Shown in pieces: positions 48,610-59,569 of a stretch of 64,000 nucleotides of DNA. The stretch is from Prunus persica (Eukaryota; Streptophyta; Magnoliopsida; Rosales; Rosaceae). Where the stretch lies: positions 25,315,791 through 25,379,790 of the forward strand of contig NC_034010.1 of assembly GCF_000346465.2 (NCBI RefSeq), given 5' to 3'. The stretch's first letter is position 1. Each line of letters starts with the position of its first letter. A program made the translations under genes and the position numbers. Below the pieces are notes generated by a model. It saw only the letters and a list, made by a program, of their open reading frames with translations, was not told where the DNA came from and did no database searches.

Positions 48610-50757
48610 TTACGGTGTGTTCAAGGCTGGGCATTGTCTTCTATCATGACCAATGTGTCCACACTCCAGACAGTGTCTAATCCCTCGCTTTATTGCCTTT
48701 TCCTTTGCTCCCGTTATTCCTTTCGACCTTCCTTTGCACCTCACTCTCTTAGGGTCTTTCATATATTGTGTTTGAGAGCTGGACCCTCCAACTTCGTTAT
48801 TACTTGGTCCATCCTTCAGCAACTTCAACTTCACCTGCAAACTTTTTAGAGTCTCTGACAGTAGCTCACATCCTTCTTCACTCATTAATGCATCCTCAAC
48901 CACATCTGAAGCAAGTCGAGACATTGTACTCCGCTTTATTAGAAGGCCAGGATCTGCACAGTCTTTAATTTCGTTGCCATTTGCATCTGACACCAATCCA
49001 CATTTCGCAGTTTTCTTCCACCTCTTCAAAATATATTTATCGGGCATATATTCAATCTGGTCCCTTCTGAACAATGCTAGGATGTGCTTGCAAATAATTC
49101 CAACAAATACAAATCTTTTGCAGCTACACGATGCGTGGTCAGAATCTTTGACATATACGACTTCTGCCACTCTTGTTTCCCAATTTTTCCTTTCGCTCAC
49201 GTTGAACACAACTTTACACGCATCCTCTGTTTTGAGCTCTAGGAAACATGCTGTACTTTGTATTAGTTCTTGCTCAAACTTTTGAAACATTGTCCTTGTG
49301 TACAAGGTAGCCATTTGTTTGTTCATTGGCATCGGTAGAAGACATTGAGCCACTTCAAATGCATCTACGTGATCAGCAACTAACTCTTTTTCACGTTGAT
49401 GAGAAAGTGCCCTCTCAAATCGTATTATGAAATCCATCCACGAATTTCTCCTTGATATGTATTGCTTGAAAAAACCATGAGAACCTTCCGCTCTTTGGCT
49501 GCTTGACATTCCAGCGGCAAAAAATTGTCGTGCGTAGGCTGGAACCCAAGATTCCCTTAAATCAAACATTGAACTTAGCCATGGATGGTCAGTCAAACCA
49601 GCCTTTGTAACCACAATATTCCATTTTGCATCAAACTCATCCTTATTGTCAGTATCCCATATGGCTTTCTGAAATTCAGGCCAATACTCCTTATAAGCGT
49701 CACGTGGTAACTTAACAGAGAACTTTGATGTGATGTGCCATATGCAAAGTCGATGAAATGTACTCGGGAAGGCTATTGAAATCGCTATGGCCATTGCCGC
49801 ATCTTGATCTGTAATGATCGTTTTAGGTTCCCCACCTGGCATGGCTTTCTTAAACTCCTCAAACATCCAAACAAACGACTCAGTCGTTTCCTTGCTCAAA
49901 AATGCGCATGCTAAGACAATTGTCTGACCATGGTTATTAACTCCCAACATTGGTGCAAATGTCAAGTCGTATCGATTCGTGTTGAATGTGGTATCGAATA
50001 CAACAACATCTCCATAAAACCCATACGCCCGTCTAGAAGTTGCATCTGCCCAAAAACATCGACTAAACCTGTCATGCCCATCTCCCTCAATCTTGAAATA
50101 AAAAGCCTCATTTTTTTTCTGTTCAGCCATAAAATACTCGGTCACTAGTTCAACATCGTGGTTCCTCAGCTTCCCATTCACACTACATTCAAGATTGTAG
50201 ATATCTTTTTTGATAAAACCGATTTTATCCATTCCTCCGGATTGCACCTCGAATATACTTACCTTCTGATGAATGGGAATATTAACTGAACCCAACTGTT
50301 TTGTGAGTACTTTTGTAGAATCTGAAATATGACGGTGTGATCTCAATAAATGCATTCTTTCTGAGGGTGTCATCTTATGATTGTGTCCCTCTGCAAAAAG
50401 AGAAATGGTATACTTCTTGCTCCCATTTGTCTTCACAACCACAATCTTTGCTTTGCAATTGCATCTACTTATTCCCCGTTGTCTTTTTCTCTCCCGAGTT
50501 TCATCCTTCCTGTATGCACCTTGTTTGCAACATACAAATTCTTTCCTCAAAATCTCTTTCTTATTTTTCCCCCAAAAGCTAGAATGAAGTCGAATACCAA
50601 AGCCAGCCAAGAATGCATATCTATTATAGAAATTGTAAACGAGGTCAAGCGAGTCAAACTTCATCCCAACTGCTGGTGTTTCCTCATTTCTTACTTCAGG
50701 AATATAAACCCTCCCATTAGCTGTTGCACATTCATCACTCTCTGAGCCCCCAGACAT
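48610..50757 (-). CDS. MURA/FAR1-type Mutator transposase
   Basis: Single coding exon of 715 codons. Residues about 40-128 form a FAR1-type DNA-binding zinc domain (C76, C77, C99, C101, H125, H127). A MULE transposase domain follows, with candidate catalytic residues D255 (FDTTF), D317 (ITDQD) and E424 (QRAEGSH). A SWIM zinc finger is at C544/C546/C556/H558, and a C-terminal CCHC knuckle (CLECGHIGHDRRQC) closes the protein. It belongs to the same superfamily as the domesticated FHY3/FAR1 factors, but its place in a MULE with intact ends marks it as a transposase. A donor-like site at 51268 suggests a 5' leader intron. No stops or frameshifts are seen. Confidence 0.92.
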   Translation of the reverse strand: MSGGSESDECATANGRVYIPEVRNEETPAVGMKFDSLDLVYNFYNRYAFLAGFGIRLHSSFWGKNKKEILRKEFVCCKQGAYRKDETRERKRQRGISRCNCKAKIVVVKTNGSKKYTISLFAEGHNHKMTPSERMHLLRSHRHISDSTKVLTKQLGSVNIPIHQKVSIFEVQSGGMDKIGFIKKDIYNLECSVNGKLRNHDVELVTEYFMAEQKKNEAFYFKIEGDGHDRFSRCFWADATSRRAYGFYGDVVVFDTTFNTNRYDLTFAPMLGVNNHGQTIVLACAFLSKETTESFVWMFEEFKKAMPGGEPKTIITDQDAAMAIAISIAFPSTFHRLCIWHITSKFSVKLPRDAYKEYWPEFQKAIWDTDNKDEFDAKWNIVVTKAGLTDHPWLSSMFDLRESWVPAYARQFFAAGMSSSQRAEGSHGFFKQYISRRNSWMDFIIRFERALSHQREKELVADHVDAFEVAQCLLPMPMNKQMATLYTRTMFQKFEQELIQSTACFLELKTEDACKVVFNVSERKNWETRVAEVVYVKDSDHASCSCKRFVFVGIICKHILALFRRDQIEYMPDKYILKRWKKTAKCGLVSDANGNEIKDCADPGLLIKRSTMSRLASDVVEDALMSEEGCELLSETLKSLQVKLKLLKDGPSNNEVGGSSSQTQYMKDPKRVRCKGRSKGITGAKEKAIKRGIRHCLECGHIGHDRRQCPALNTP

Positions 50758-51792
50758 TTTATCTACGTATATTATTGATCCACTTCTATATTACTGCATA
50801 GCAATTATTCATTCATTAATCAGTCATTACTGCATTGTACAACATATCAATGCATTCCACTTACACAAAACATTGCCCAAATTGACACAAAATACGCATA
50901 GCCTAACTTCCGATTACACAAAACACAAGCAAAATTTCATACAAGTTACGTCATCTCTTGGGAAATAATCTGGTCAAAATAACATTAGAACCAACATGTT
51001 CAACTAAGAACACAAATGTAATTCAAACCACCAATTACAGAACTTCACCCAATATCCTCTCCAACTGCTTACTCCTAACGTCATTAAGCCTAAGTTTAGG
51101 TTCTTTTACCTACATTTCATAATTTTCCACCCCGACCAACAACAATGAACTAAGTATATTGAATATTCATAAGAAAATGACACATTATTGATGCCACAAA
51201 TGACGAATTTCCCACCCTCACAAAAAATAAACCTAACCCAATAAAATCAATCCAGCAAGTGAACTTACCTCTCAAAATCAATCGGGAGCTCTGAAGTCAG
51301 TCAGCTTGAAAGACTGTGGTGGACATTAGAGAAGACTCTTTGGTATTTGAGACTCCATCTCTACCAAAATTGAGGAACAACTGCTGCTGCGGCTTCTAGC
51401 TACAAAAACAGATAAGTTACTTTGCTTTCATCTGGAATCTTGTCAGCTGAATGAAAAGAGAAGGGGTTTTCACTTGAGCCATAGAATCAAAACAGGGCAA
51501 CAGCTAGGTAAGAGCCATTCTTCGTAATACCCAGGATACTATAGATCGCAGGCCTCCCAACGAGCTAATGACAGTCGAGTGACTATAAGGTTTGGGAGAT
51601 TTGGATCCTTCTAATTGTGGGTTTGCTTTACATTCAAAAAGAAAGGCTTCAGTTTTTCACAGAGAGGGAAAGAGGGGAACAACTGAAGTTGGGTTTCTAA
51701 CGGGTTAGATTTCAACCCGATTCTACATGCACCCTCTTTTAAAAACTCACCGTTGGATGAAATCCAACGGCTCTTACATACCCCTCAAAAAC

Positions 51793-51820
51793 ACCCCTTA
51801 TAACTTCCCACTCACTATAG
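51793..51820 (-). repeat. MULE right terminal inverted repeat core
   Basis: Complement matches 35542-35569 at 26 of 28 bases. Just inside, ACTCACCGTTGGATG and ATCCAACGGCTC form a small palindrome that also resembles the interior of the MITEs at 3.7 and 4.5 kb. Confidence 0.8.
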
Positions 51821-51828
51821 AAGCTCCC

Positions 51829-51837
51829 AGCGCAAAG
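51829..51837. repeat. Right target-site duplication of the MULE
   Basis: AGCGCAAAG, identical to 35525-35533. Confidence 0.75.
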
Positions 51838-51950
51838 ACGGAGAGTTGGGAATAAAGGGTCTATGTGGGATTCGTGGGCCCACGACGGGAGAGCTGCTCA
51901 CACATTGGACAGTTTGGGCCTTCGGCCTCTATATCTATTATTGCACGTGT
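51838..51950 (-). pseudogene. Upstream flank of the MTP11 pseudogene, split off by the MULE
   Basis: Sequence with TTGGGAATAAAGG, TTCGTGGGCCCACGA and GGCCTCTATATCTATTATTG matches the MTP11 upstream region at about 22778-22895. It is the continuation of the flank that stops at 35,533. Confidence 0.8.
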
Positions 51951-52302
51951 TTGAATTTGATAATATATACATGTGTAAATAATTTGAACGAGGCATGTGA
52001 TTGAATTTGAGGAGTTCATCAAATAGAGGGAGAAAAGATATAGACGACAAAGGATTAATGTGAATGACTAATCTATTACAATGTGAAAATTAGGGAAGAT
52101 GATGAATAGTTAAATCCATATCATTCTTCCAAATCTAATAAATCCTATCATATAGATCTTTTAAAATCTAAAAGTAAAAAATCTTGATTATAGAAATCGA
52201 TATATAAAATCTTATAAGTCATTATATTATGCTTAAATCTACTAGACTTTTTTTTAAATCCCTAAATAGTCTTTTAAAATCTCAATCGACTACACCCCCT
52301 AA

Positions 52303-52660
52303 AACTGCAGTATGTATTCAAACGGTTGCGTCGTAAATAGGAGAAGGGCACCGATGCAGCCCAATAAGACTCTCATAACAAGTCCAGATAAGCCAATTTT
52401 TAGCTCCACTTTCATGATTCACAGCTGACCTAGAATTAACACAGAACTGGACTGATAGTTACGATCATTTAAACAGAGAAAGCAAAGCTACAAATAAAGG
52501 GTTCTATGGTGGAGTGGGGCTCATCTTACCAAAATAGCTACACCAGTAATGACAAGTGCTATGTGAATCAAAAGATGTAGCATATCCAAAAGCTCTAGGA
52601 ATTAATAGAAAAGCTTGGTAGGCCCTGAGGTATATCTCCTACCTAATTTCTAAACAACAG
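52303..52660 (-). pseudogene. SULTR4 fragments (exons 10 and 7)
   Basis: About 52303-52436 matches exon 10 (10865-10992) with indels. About 52505-52640 matches exon 7 (11577-11684) with deletions and an insertion after CTCTAGGAATT. Exons 8 and 9 between them are gone. Not coding. Confidence 0.85.
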
Positions 52661-53065
52661 CCGAGATCCAACTCGATAATATCTTTGAATGTATTTCCAA
52701 CTCCATCCTTATTCTTCAAACCTTGGTCATTCATGCCTAGTTTATTGTTTAGCAAGTCTTTAAATTAAAATAAAGTATACTAAACCCATAAGAGAAGAAC
52801 AAAATGTATTGAGATAAAACCACCTTTTACTTGAGACATTTTCTAAATAGATGGATTGGATTCCCACATCTTCAAGCATAAGAATATAATAGACAATGAC
52901 AATGCAAATTGCAATTCATTTGCGATAAAAACAATACAAGTTGTAGGCATCTAAATGATAGGATGCATGGCTAAACAAAAACATGCCCCATTTTTGGCAA
53001 ACAACATAAAAAAAGCACTCCTTTCTCTTTTGCTTAACTCTAGAGTACAATTCATTCTCTATTCT

Positions 53066-54226
53066 CTACTCTTTTGGAGGACAAGTCTTGAAAGAAATAT
53101 AACCAGTATAAGGGTCGCACGTAAAAGAAGAATTCAAATCGCGTTGCGAGCACATATCAGGCCAGTGGTCATATGACTTTCCACAGATTCTACAATCCAT
53201 GAGGATTGCACGTCCACGGGTATGGCCGCATTGGGCACAACATGAGAAACCTACAACCGCAGACAACACACTGAACCGAACAGCCCTTGCCAAGAATTGC
53301 ATTCTTTGGGACATCATACTTGTAGGGGCACAGTTGTGTAATGTGATCATCCACCTTTAAACAATACCTACATTCATCTGTGTGCAAGTTGTAGACCCAT
53401 TGTTATATACAACAAAAGCAATAAAAATAATTACTAGTTGTCTCACGTTCAAAGCCACTTGACAACTCGGTAGTGTGTAATTTATACTGTGGCGTGTATC
53501 ATAAATAAAAATAAATAACAAACATACCAGCAGGAACATGAGGGTTCGGTTCCTTCAAAAAGTCAACATTTGGTGCTGCGTGGCTAGAGAATAAGCTATA
53601 AGTTCTTCAAACCTCCTTTGTTCTGCAGTTTTTGGTTGTTTAGGCTTATCTGTTTGCATGCAATTATATTGTTAAATACAAAAGTAAGAAAGAAAAGAAT
53701 AGGTTGTAACGTCAAAGAAGTTAGAAGGAATGACATCGATCCTAAATATTGGGTAGTATTCATTGTGCACACACAAAATAACTTGACTGGAAAAGATAAA
53801 ACTGTTTCAAAATTTTGGGATAATACATACATCCTCTAATTACATCAACAAAAGTAAAACGAAAACAACAGTTTCTTTTTTCCAAAACCACACAAAGCCC
53901 AATAGTAAAAGGGACAAAAAATTTGTTGAGAAATACACTCAATTAACCAAATGGACCAACGATCTTCCTCTAAAAGTATTTTCAAATAAAATAGAATTAG
54001 GATATTATACGAAACGAAATTCTACCACATAAACCAAAAAAACATACGTACTCATTGACTTCAAAATTGAATTCGAAAGTGACTTATCGGTGGAATAGCC
54101 AACCCTCTCTTGCGGGGAAAGATCCTTTCCTCCGCCGCCGTCCTTATCGAGCACCACCGATTGGCCAGCCACATTTGGCGAGCAAAGGAGAAGGTCCTTT
54201 GCAGAGCAGTTGTTATCAACCACCAT
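53066..54226 (-). pseudogene. Zinc-knuckle gene copy 3, chimeric and frameshifted
   Basis: Exon 1 is 54226-54052, nearly identical to copy 1. Exon 2 (about 53661-53538) has the same one-base loss as copy 1. Exon 3 (to 53066) instead matches copies 2 and 4 but has lost bases after CGCRF, breaking the frame before CCAQCG. The switch from copy-1-like to copy-2/4-like sequence is at about 53433, inside the intron, where about 300 bp of intron are missing. Confidence 0.8.
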
Positions 54227-54306
54227 GTGGGAAAGAGATTGGGAGGGATTTTAGGGTTAAGGGCTTGGCGTAGAGATGAGATTAAAAAGATGGGTGTTTG
54301 CTTATA

Positions 54307-54763
54307 GATACTTATAATGCTGAACCACTTGAAGGAATTAACGATGTTTCTCAGCAAAAGCTTGTTCTTGGAGGAGAAGTATGCATGTGGGGTGAGACAG
54401 CTGATACATCAGATGTTCAGCAAACTATTTGGCCTCGAGCTGCTGCTGCGGCAGGTAAGTAGTGAATTAAGTTGATTTAGAGTCAATCTCCCAGGTGTGA
54501 TATGTATATAAGCAAGTACTTGGTACTGTGCGTTTTCTGGGTACTCTTCAGCTTGAGACTGAACGCCATTTTGTTTTCCCTGTAGAGCGTTTGTGGAGCA
54601 GGAGGGAGGCAACATCTGCGCGAAATGGTAATTTAACTGCACTGCCTCGGCTACAATACTTCAGATGCCTCTTGAATAGACGTGGAGTTCAAGCTGCTCC
54701 AGTGACCAACTTGATTGCTCGAAGTCCTCCAATTTGGTCCGCGGGTCATGCTATGACCAATAA
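54307..54763 (+). pseudogene. Beta-hexosaminidase (GH20) 3' gene fragment, copy C
   Basis: Near-identical copy of 25505-25961 with the same exon-intron-exon layout and the same late frame slip. Part of the block duplication. Confidence 0.85.
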
Positions 54764-55013
54764 TACTTCGATTATCATATTAGGTGATTTCATTAGTCTT
54801 AAACTTCCCTTCCAATGCTATACAGATAAATGCAAGCGTTCTAGAGATTTTGCATATCTGTTGTTCAAACATGCATGCCTATTTATGATAGCTATTATTG
54901 TCAGAATTTACGGTTTAGAATCTTTTGCTTCTTGATGTTGAGATCATTGGCTGGGAAATATTATGGATCACAGAGTATGGTCATTGTATTTGGAAAAATG
55001 GGTTGTTGTTGCC

Positions 55014-55662
55014 TTTTTTTTTGTTGAGAAATTCTATAGTTGCATTCATAATTCAGTCAAAAAAGTCACTAGTCACAAAGGGCCAATACAAACTAGCCAC
55101 AAAAGAGCTATTACAATAACGGAGCGGTCTAATATCAAAATTAAGAAAATCAGGTATGTCTCCACTAACGATCAGCCAAGATCGAAGAAACTCTGGTATA
55201 GACATCCCAACTAAGATTGCAAACTTAGAATAATAAAAAAAAGATAAAGCTTGAAAAAATCAAGCCATAACAATACAAATAAAACTCTCACCAAGGAGAG
55301 ATGAAAAGCTCTCACAAAGTAGAGGTGAAAACTACACAGAGAACATAAAGAGTCTTTGCAACTTATTCCAAACATAAATAAATTGCAAAAAAGATGGTGG
55401 TAGAGATCCGACGCCGAAATGCAGGTGAAGATCTGATGCTGAGCCGCAGCCGCCTATAATGGTTAGATGAAAATTATAACAAAACTAAGACAAATAGGGA
55501 AAACCCTTTGTCTCTGAAAATGGGGAAAGAGTTGAAAGGAGGAAGAGAGGAAGAGAAGAGGGGAGAGGGGAGAGGAGGGAAGAATAATGGCTTCCTCCCC
55601 CCTCAAAGTGGAAAAGGCTCTAAGAGTGTTTTTTGGGAGAAAAGAGGCTAGAGTTTCCCAAG
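55014..55662 (-). mobile_element. LINE-derived non-autonomous retroposon, copy C
   Basis: Same element, same position and same 19-bp flanking duplication (54995-55013 and 55663-55681) as the one at 26212-26852. Hence it was copied with the block. It differs by an extra GGGGAGAG-like unit and a changed poly(A) run. Confidence 0.75.
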
Positions 55663-55975
55663 AAAATGGGTTGTTGTTGCCTAGGCGTTCCTTTTTTATA
55701 TATAATTATTTAGTACTTTAATTTAAATTTCTACCAAAATCATGCAAAATAAAAGGATATGTAAATTATAAAGTACCATAATTGATATAAAGTCTAACAC
55801 GGCCGTCTTCCAACCCCTCTCTCTCTCTCTCTCTCAGACGTAAGTTATAACCCGCGACATCTCTCTCTCTCTCTTTCTCTCTCTCTCACACACACACATA
55901 GTACCATTGTCATCTCGTCCTTGGAGATTCCAAAATGGCCGTTTTTTTTCTGGGTCAGACCTGCCCAGACCCCCT

Positions 55976-57170
55976 AAATTCGGTATACATTCAAATACTG
56001 GGGTCATAAATAGGAGGGCGCGGGTGCGGGTGCATCCCATTAAGACTCCCATAACAAGTCCAGATAAGCAAGTTTTAGCTCCACTCTCATGATTCACAGC
56101 TGACCTAGAGAAAGAACCTGCACAAAGCCAAAAAGTGTAAAGACAATTGTTACCCAAAAAAAAACAAAAAGAGAGTATAAAGACAATGCCCACGGATTCC
56201 TACAGTTAAAAATGAACACAGGACTGGACTGATAGTTACGATCATTTAAACAGAGAAAGCAAAGCTACAAGTAAAAGGTTCTATGGTGGAGTGGTGTGAA
56301 TCAAAGATGTAGCATATCCAAAAGCTCTAGGAATAGAAAAGCTTGGTAGGCCCTGAGGTATATCTCCTACCTAATTTCTAACCAACAGCCGAGATCCTTT
56401 AGTAACCTACTATTAACCTAAAGTGATGTCAAATTCTGCTATGAGAAAAGAGACAATATTACATGAAAACAGAAGGAATCATACAACGGGAAAAATAGCA
56501 ACATTCATAGTTATTCGATTTTAAAACAGGCACCGGATTAGATTCTGACTGTTTAGGAAACTCTATCATTCTATATAATAGGCCTGCATTTCAACCATTC
56601 TATGCCAAGCTCACCATGCTCTCTTTACCATCCCAATGTTAAAACAGAGCTTGCAAAACTCTATATTGGTTATTTTAACAATGCGAGAACGATATGTAGT
56701 GAATCTAAGAGAAAATGAATAACTGACTAGGAAATTTCTTCTTCTTCTTTATTTTCTTTTCTTCTCGAGCTAAGATTTTAGACAGGTGCATTCCATCTAG
56801 AATCTATTACTAAAGCAAGTATAAACAGAACATCCGAAAGTATAATCACTACATTTTCAAAACCTACACACATGGTTGAGTTACACTGGGATTCTGATTG
56901 TTGATCATGGCCACATATATTTGACAATTAGAATCACAAGCTGAAAACCAAGAAATTTAATATTCCATATTATTTATCCGATTACAGATCATTATTAGGA
57001 AAAAGAATATTGATAAGCACGGCTAGTCATGAAAGCGATACCCCAAAAATGAAGATAATATACGAAAGTTATACCACTTGGGCATGCAAGCAAAGCATAC
57101 CCCATCAGCTCCAGAAAAAATATTTTGTGGTATGATCGATATAGGATTATATAACTCCTGATTCTGGATT
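55976..57170 (-). pseudogene. SULTR4 fragments (exons 10, 7 and 4 with introns)
   Basis: Exon 10 homology is at about 55976-56122, with an insertion that adds codons CTRTR. Exon 7 is at about 56283-56372. Intron sequence like 11700-12250 lies at 56395-56850, and exon 4 flanks at about 56880-57120. Exons 5, 6, 8 and 9 are missing. It is the longer form of the shard kept at 27129-27320. Confidence 0.85.
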
Positions 57171-57774
57171 AGCTACGTAAAATTACCAACAACATCATCA
57201 TCAAGAAGTTTGTATAAACTGCTGAGTGGCATAAGTTTCAAACTCATATGACAACTTGTTCTGAAAGTTGGAAGTTTTAAATATGTACTTCGATTTTAGT
57301 ATATAACTTTTATTTCAACTACTTCCAGAGGTTGTAGAAGCATCACTTGGCCAGGCACTGCGATAATATCTTTGAATGTATTTCCAACTCCATCCTTATT
57401 CTTCAAACCCTGGTCATTCATGCCTAGTTTATTGTTTAGCAAGTCTTTAAATTAAAATAAAGTACACTAACCCCATAAGAGAAGAACAAAATGTATTGAG
57501 ATAAAAACCACCTTTTACTTGAGACATTTTCTAAATGGATGGATTGGATTCCCACATCTTCAAGCATAAGAATATAATAGACAATGACAATGCAAATTGC
57601 AATTCATTTGCGATAAAAACAATACAAGTTGTAGGCATCTAAATGATAGGATGCATGGCTAAACAAAAACATGCCCCATTTTTGGCAAACAACATAAAAA
57701 AAGCACTCCTTTCTCTTTTGCTTAACTCTAGAGTACAATTCATTCTCTATTCTCTACTCTTTTGGAGGACAAGT

Positions 57775-59248
57775 CTAGAAAGAAATATAACCAGTATAAG
57801 GGTCGCACGTAAAAGAAGAATTCAAATCGCGTTGCGGGCACATATCAGGCCAGTGGTCATATGACTTCCCACAGATTCTACAATCCATGAGGATTGCACG
57901 TCCACGGGTATGGCCGCATTGGGCACAACATGAGTCTCTAAACCTACATCCGCAGACAACACACTGAACCGAACAGCCCTTGCCAAGAATTGCATTCTTT
58001 GGGACATCATACTTGTAGGGGCACAGTTGTGTAATGTGATCATCCACCTTTAAACAATACCTACATTCACCTGTGTGCAATTTGTAGACCCATTGTTATA
58101 TACAACAAAAGCAATAAAAATAATTACTTAATTATTTAATTTTTTTGGTTAATGAAGAAGATAAATCCCAAAAATAAGCATTGTGAGCACATGACATAGA
58201 ATTATAACGTATACATAGATATTATGTCGTACAACGAATACATAGATATTATATTATAAGAAGAGAGAAAAAAATATATGCATGGTGAAATATATGTATA
58301 TACAGTACGGATCTTTTTTATATATATTATGTATAATCAAAAGCATACCAGTAGGATTAGGATAGAGGAGGGAGGAGGGAGGTGGGAGGGCTATCTTTTT
58401 TTTTTTTTTTCCCCTTCTTTTCTTCTCTAAAATCAATAGGCCAACAAGGTTTTGCCTAGTAGAAAAGATCCCTAATTTGCAAACTAGTTGTCTCAAGTTC
58501 AAAGCCACATGACAACTCGGTAGTGTGTGTGAGATACCCACCTCCCCTTTGTAGTTTATACTATGGCTTGTATCATAAATAAAAAAAAACATACCAGCGG
58601 GGATAGGAGGGTCCGGGGCCTTCAAAAAGTCAACATTTGGTGACGTGTTGTTAACGAAATAAGTCATAAGTTCTTCAAACCTCCTTTGTTCTGCAGTCAT
58701 TGGTGGTTTAGACTTGTTTTCTGTTTACATGCAATTACATTGTTAAATACGAAGTAAAAAGGAAAAGAATGGGTGATAACGTTGAAGAAGTTGGAAGAAT
58801 GACATTGATCCTATTAACAAATAACTATATTATTAAATATCGAGTATTCATCGTGCACGCACCAAAATAACTTGATTTAAAAAGATGAAAGTGATTCAAG
58901 AATTTGGGATAATATATATACATCCTCTAATTACACCAACAAAAGTAAAACAAAGACAACAGTTCTTTTTTCCAAACCATACAAAGCCCAATAGTTTACA
59001 AAAAAAGCCTTTGGTTCTAATTCACCTGTTGGATATGTGTACAAACAATCAAAAACCAGAAAAACATACATACCCATTGACTTCAAAATTGAGTTCCAAA
59101 GCGACTTATCGGTGTTATAGCCGACCCGTTCTTGCGGGGAAAGGTCCTTTCCCCCTCCGCCGTCCTTATCGAGCACCACCGATTGGCCAGCCACATTTGG
59201 CGAGCAAAGGAAAAGGTCCTTTGCAGAGCAGTTGTCATCAAGCACCAT
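57775..59248 (-). CDS. Zinc-knuckle (CX2CX5HX4C) protein, copy 4
   Basis: Three exons, 59248-59074, 58720-58595 and 58070-57775, give 198 residues, the fullest copy. It starts MVLDDNCSAKDLFLCSPNV, has GGGGKDLSPQERVGYNTD, TAEQRRFEELMTYFVNN and FLKAPDPPIPAG. Knuckle 1 is C103-C106-H112-C117 and knuckle 2 is C164-C167-H173-C178. Between them lie C133, C137, C140, C142, C148, C149 and C152, enough for another zinc site. The spacing of five between Cys and His differs from the retroviral-type CCHC spacing of four. The frame is open, so this and copy 2 are the best candidates for working genes. The role is unknown. Confidence 0.78.
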
Positions 59249-59569
59249 GTGGGAATCGAGCACCTTGTGGGAAAGAGATTGGGAGGGATTTTAGGGTTAA
59301 GCTCTTGGCGTAGAGATTACTTGTGTCTTTAATAAGCACTGGCCCCTTGGCACATGCGCATGCATAAAATAATCTTTAAAATTATTATAAAATTAAAAAA
59401 TTAAAAAAGGAAATAAAAAACCCATTCTCTCCTTTCCTCTTCCTTCCGCCGTTCTCTCTCTCTGCCTTTCTTTCCCATCACCAACCTTGAACCTCTAATC
59501 TACGATCACCCTTCAGTCAACAAGAAAATCTTTCTTCACACTCTCACTACTACAAAAAGTGAAAAAGAC

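Larger units (their letters stand above)
35534..51828. mobile_element. Giant Mutator-like element (about 16.3 kb) with host-like cargo
   Basis: Inverted ends: 35542-35569 and the complement of 51793-51820 agree at 26 of 28 bases (CTATARTGAGTGG, then AAGTTATAAGGGGT). The outermost eight bases on each side do not match well. A 9-bp duplication AGCGCAAAG flanks it. Both flanks are homologous to the continuous MTP11 upstream region (22350-22900), showing insertion into the MTP11 pseudogene's 5' flank. Gene order: Ulp1-like (+), GRF zinc finger (-), F-box-like (+), coiled-coil 1 (-), coiled-coil 2 (+), MURA transposase (-). The two outer genes are transcribed inward from the ends, as in MuDR. Ulp1-bearing MULEs are known in plants. 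The transposase frame is intact, so it may be autonomous or recently so. Confidence 0.85.

Noticed and set aside
48445..50745. Several plus-strand frames of 66-134 codons
   Set aside because: Antisense shadows of the single-exon MURA transposase.
48610..50757. A domesticated FHY3/FAR1 transcription factor
   Set aside because: Domain order is similar, but its location between intact MULE ends next to other cargo favours an element-encoded transposase.
55834..56193. 119-codon minus-strand frame with sulfate transporter similarity
   Set aside because: It is one exon of a SULTR4 shard extended into intron sequence on both sides.
59410..59544. Possible 5' leader of a host gene broken by the CACTA element
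   Set aside because: CT-rich and leader-like, but no coding sequence is visible on either side to support it.
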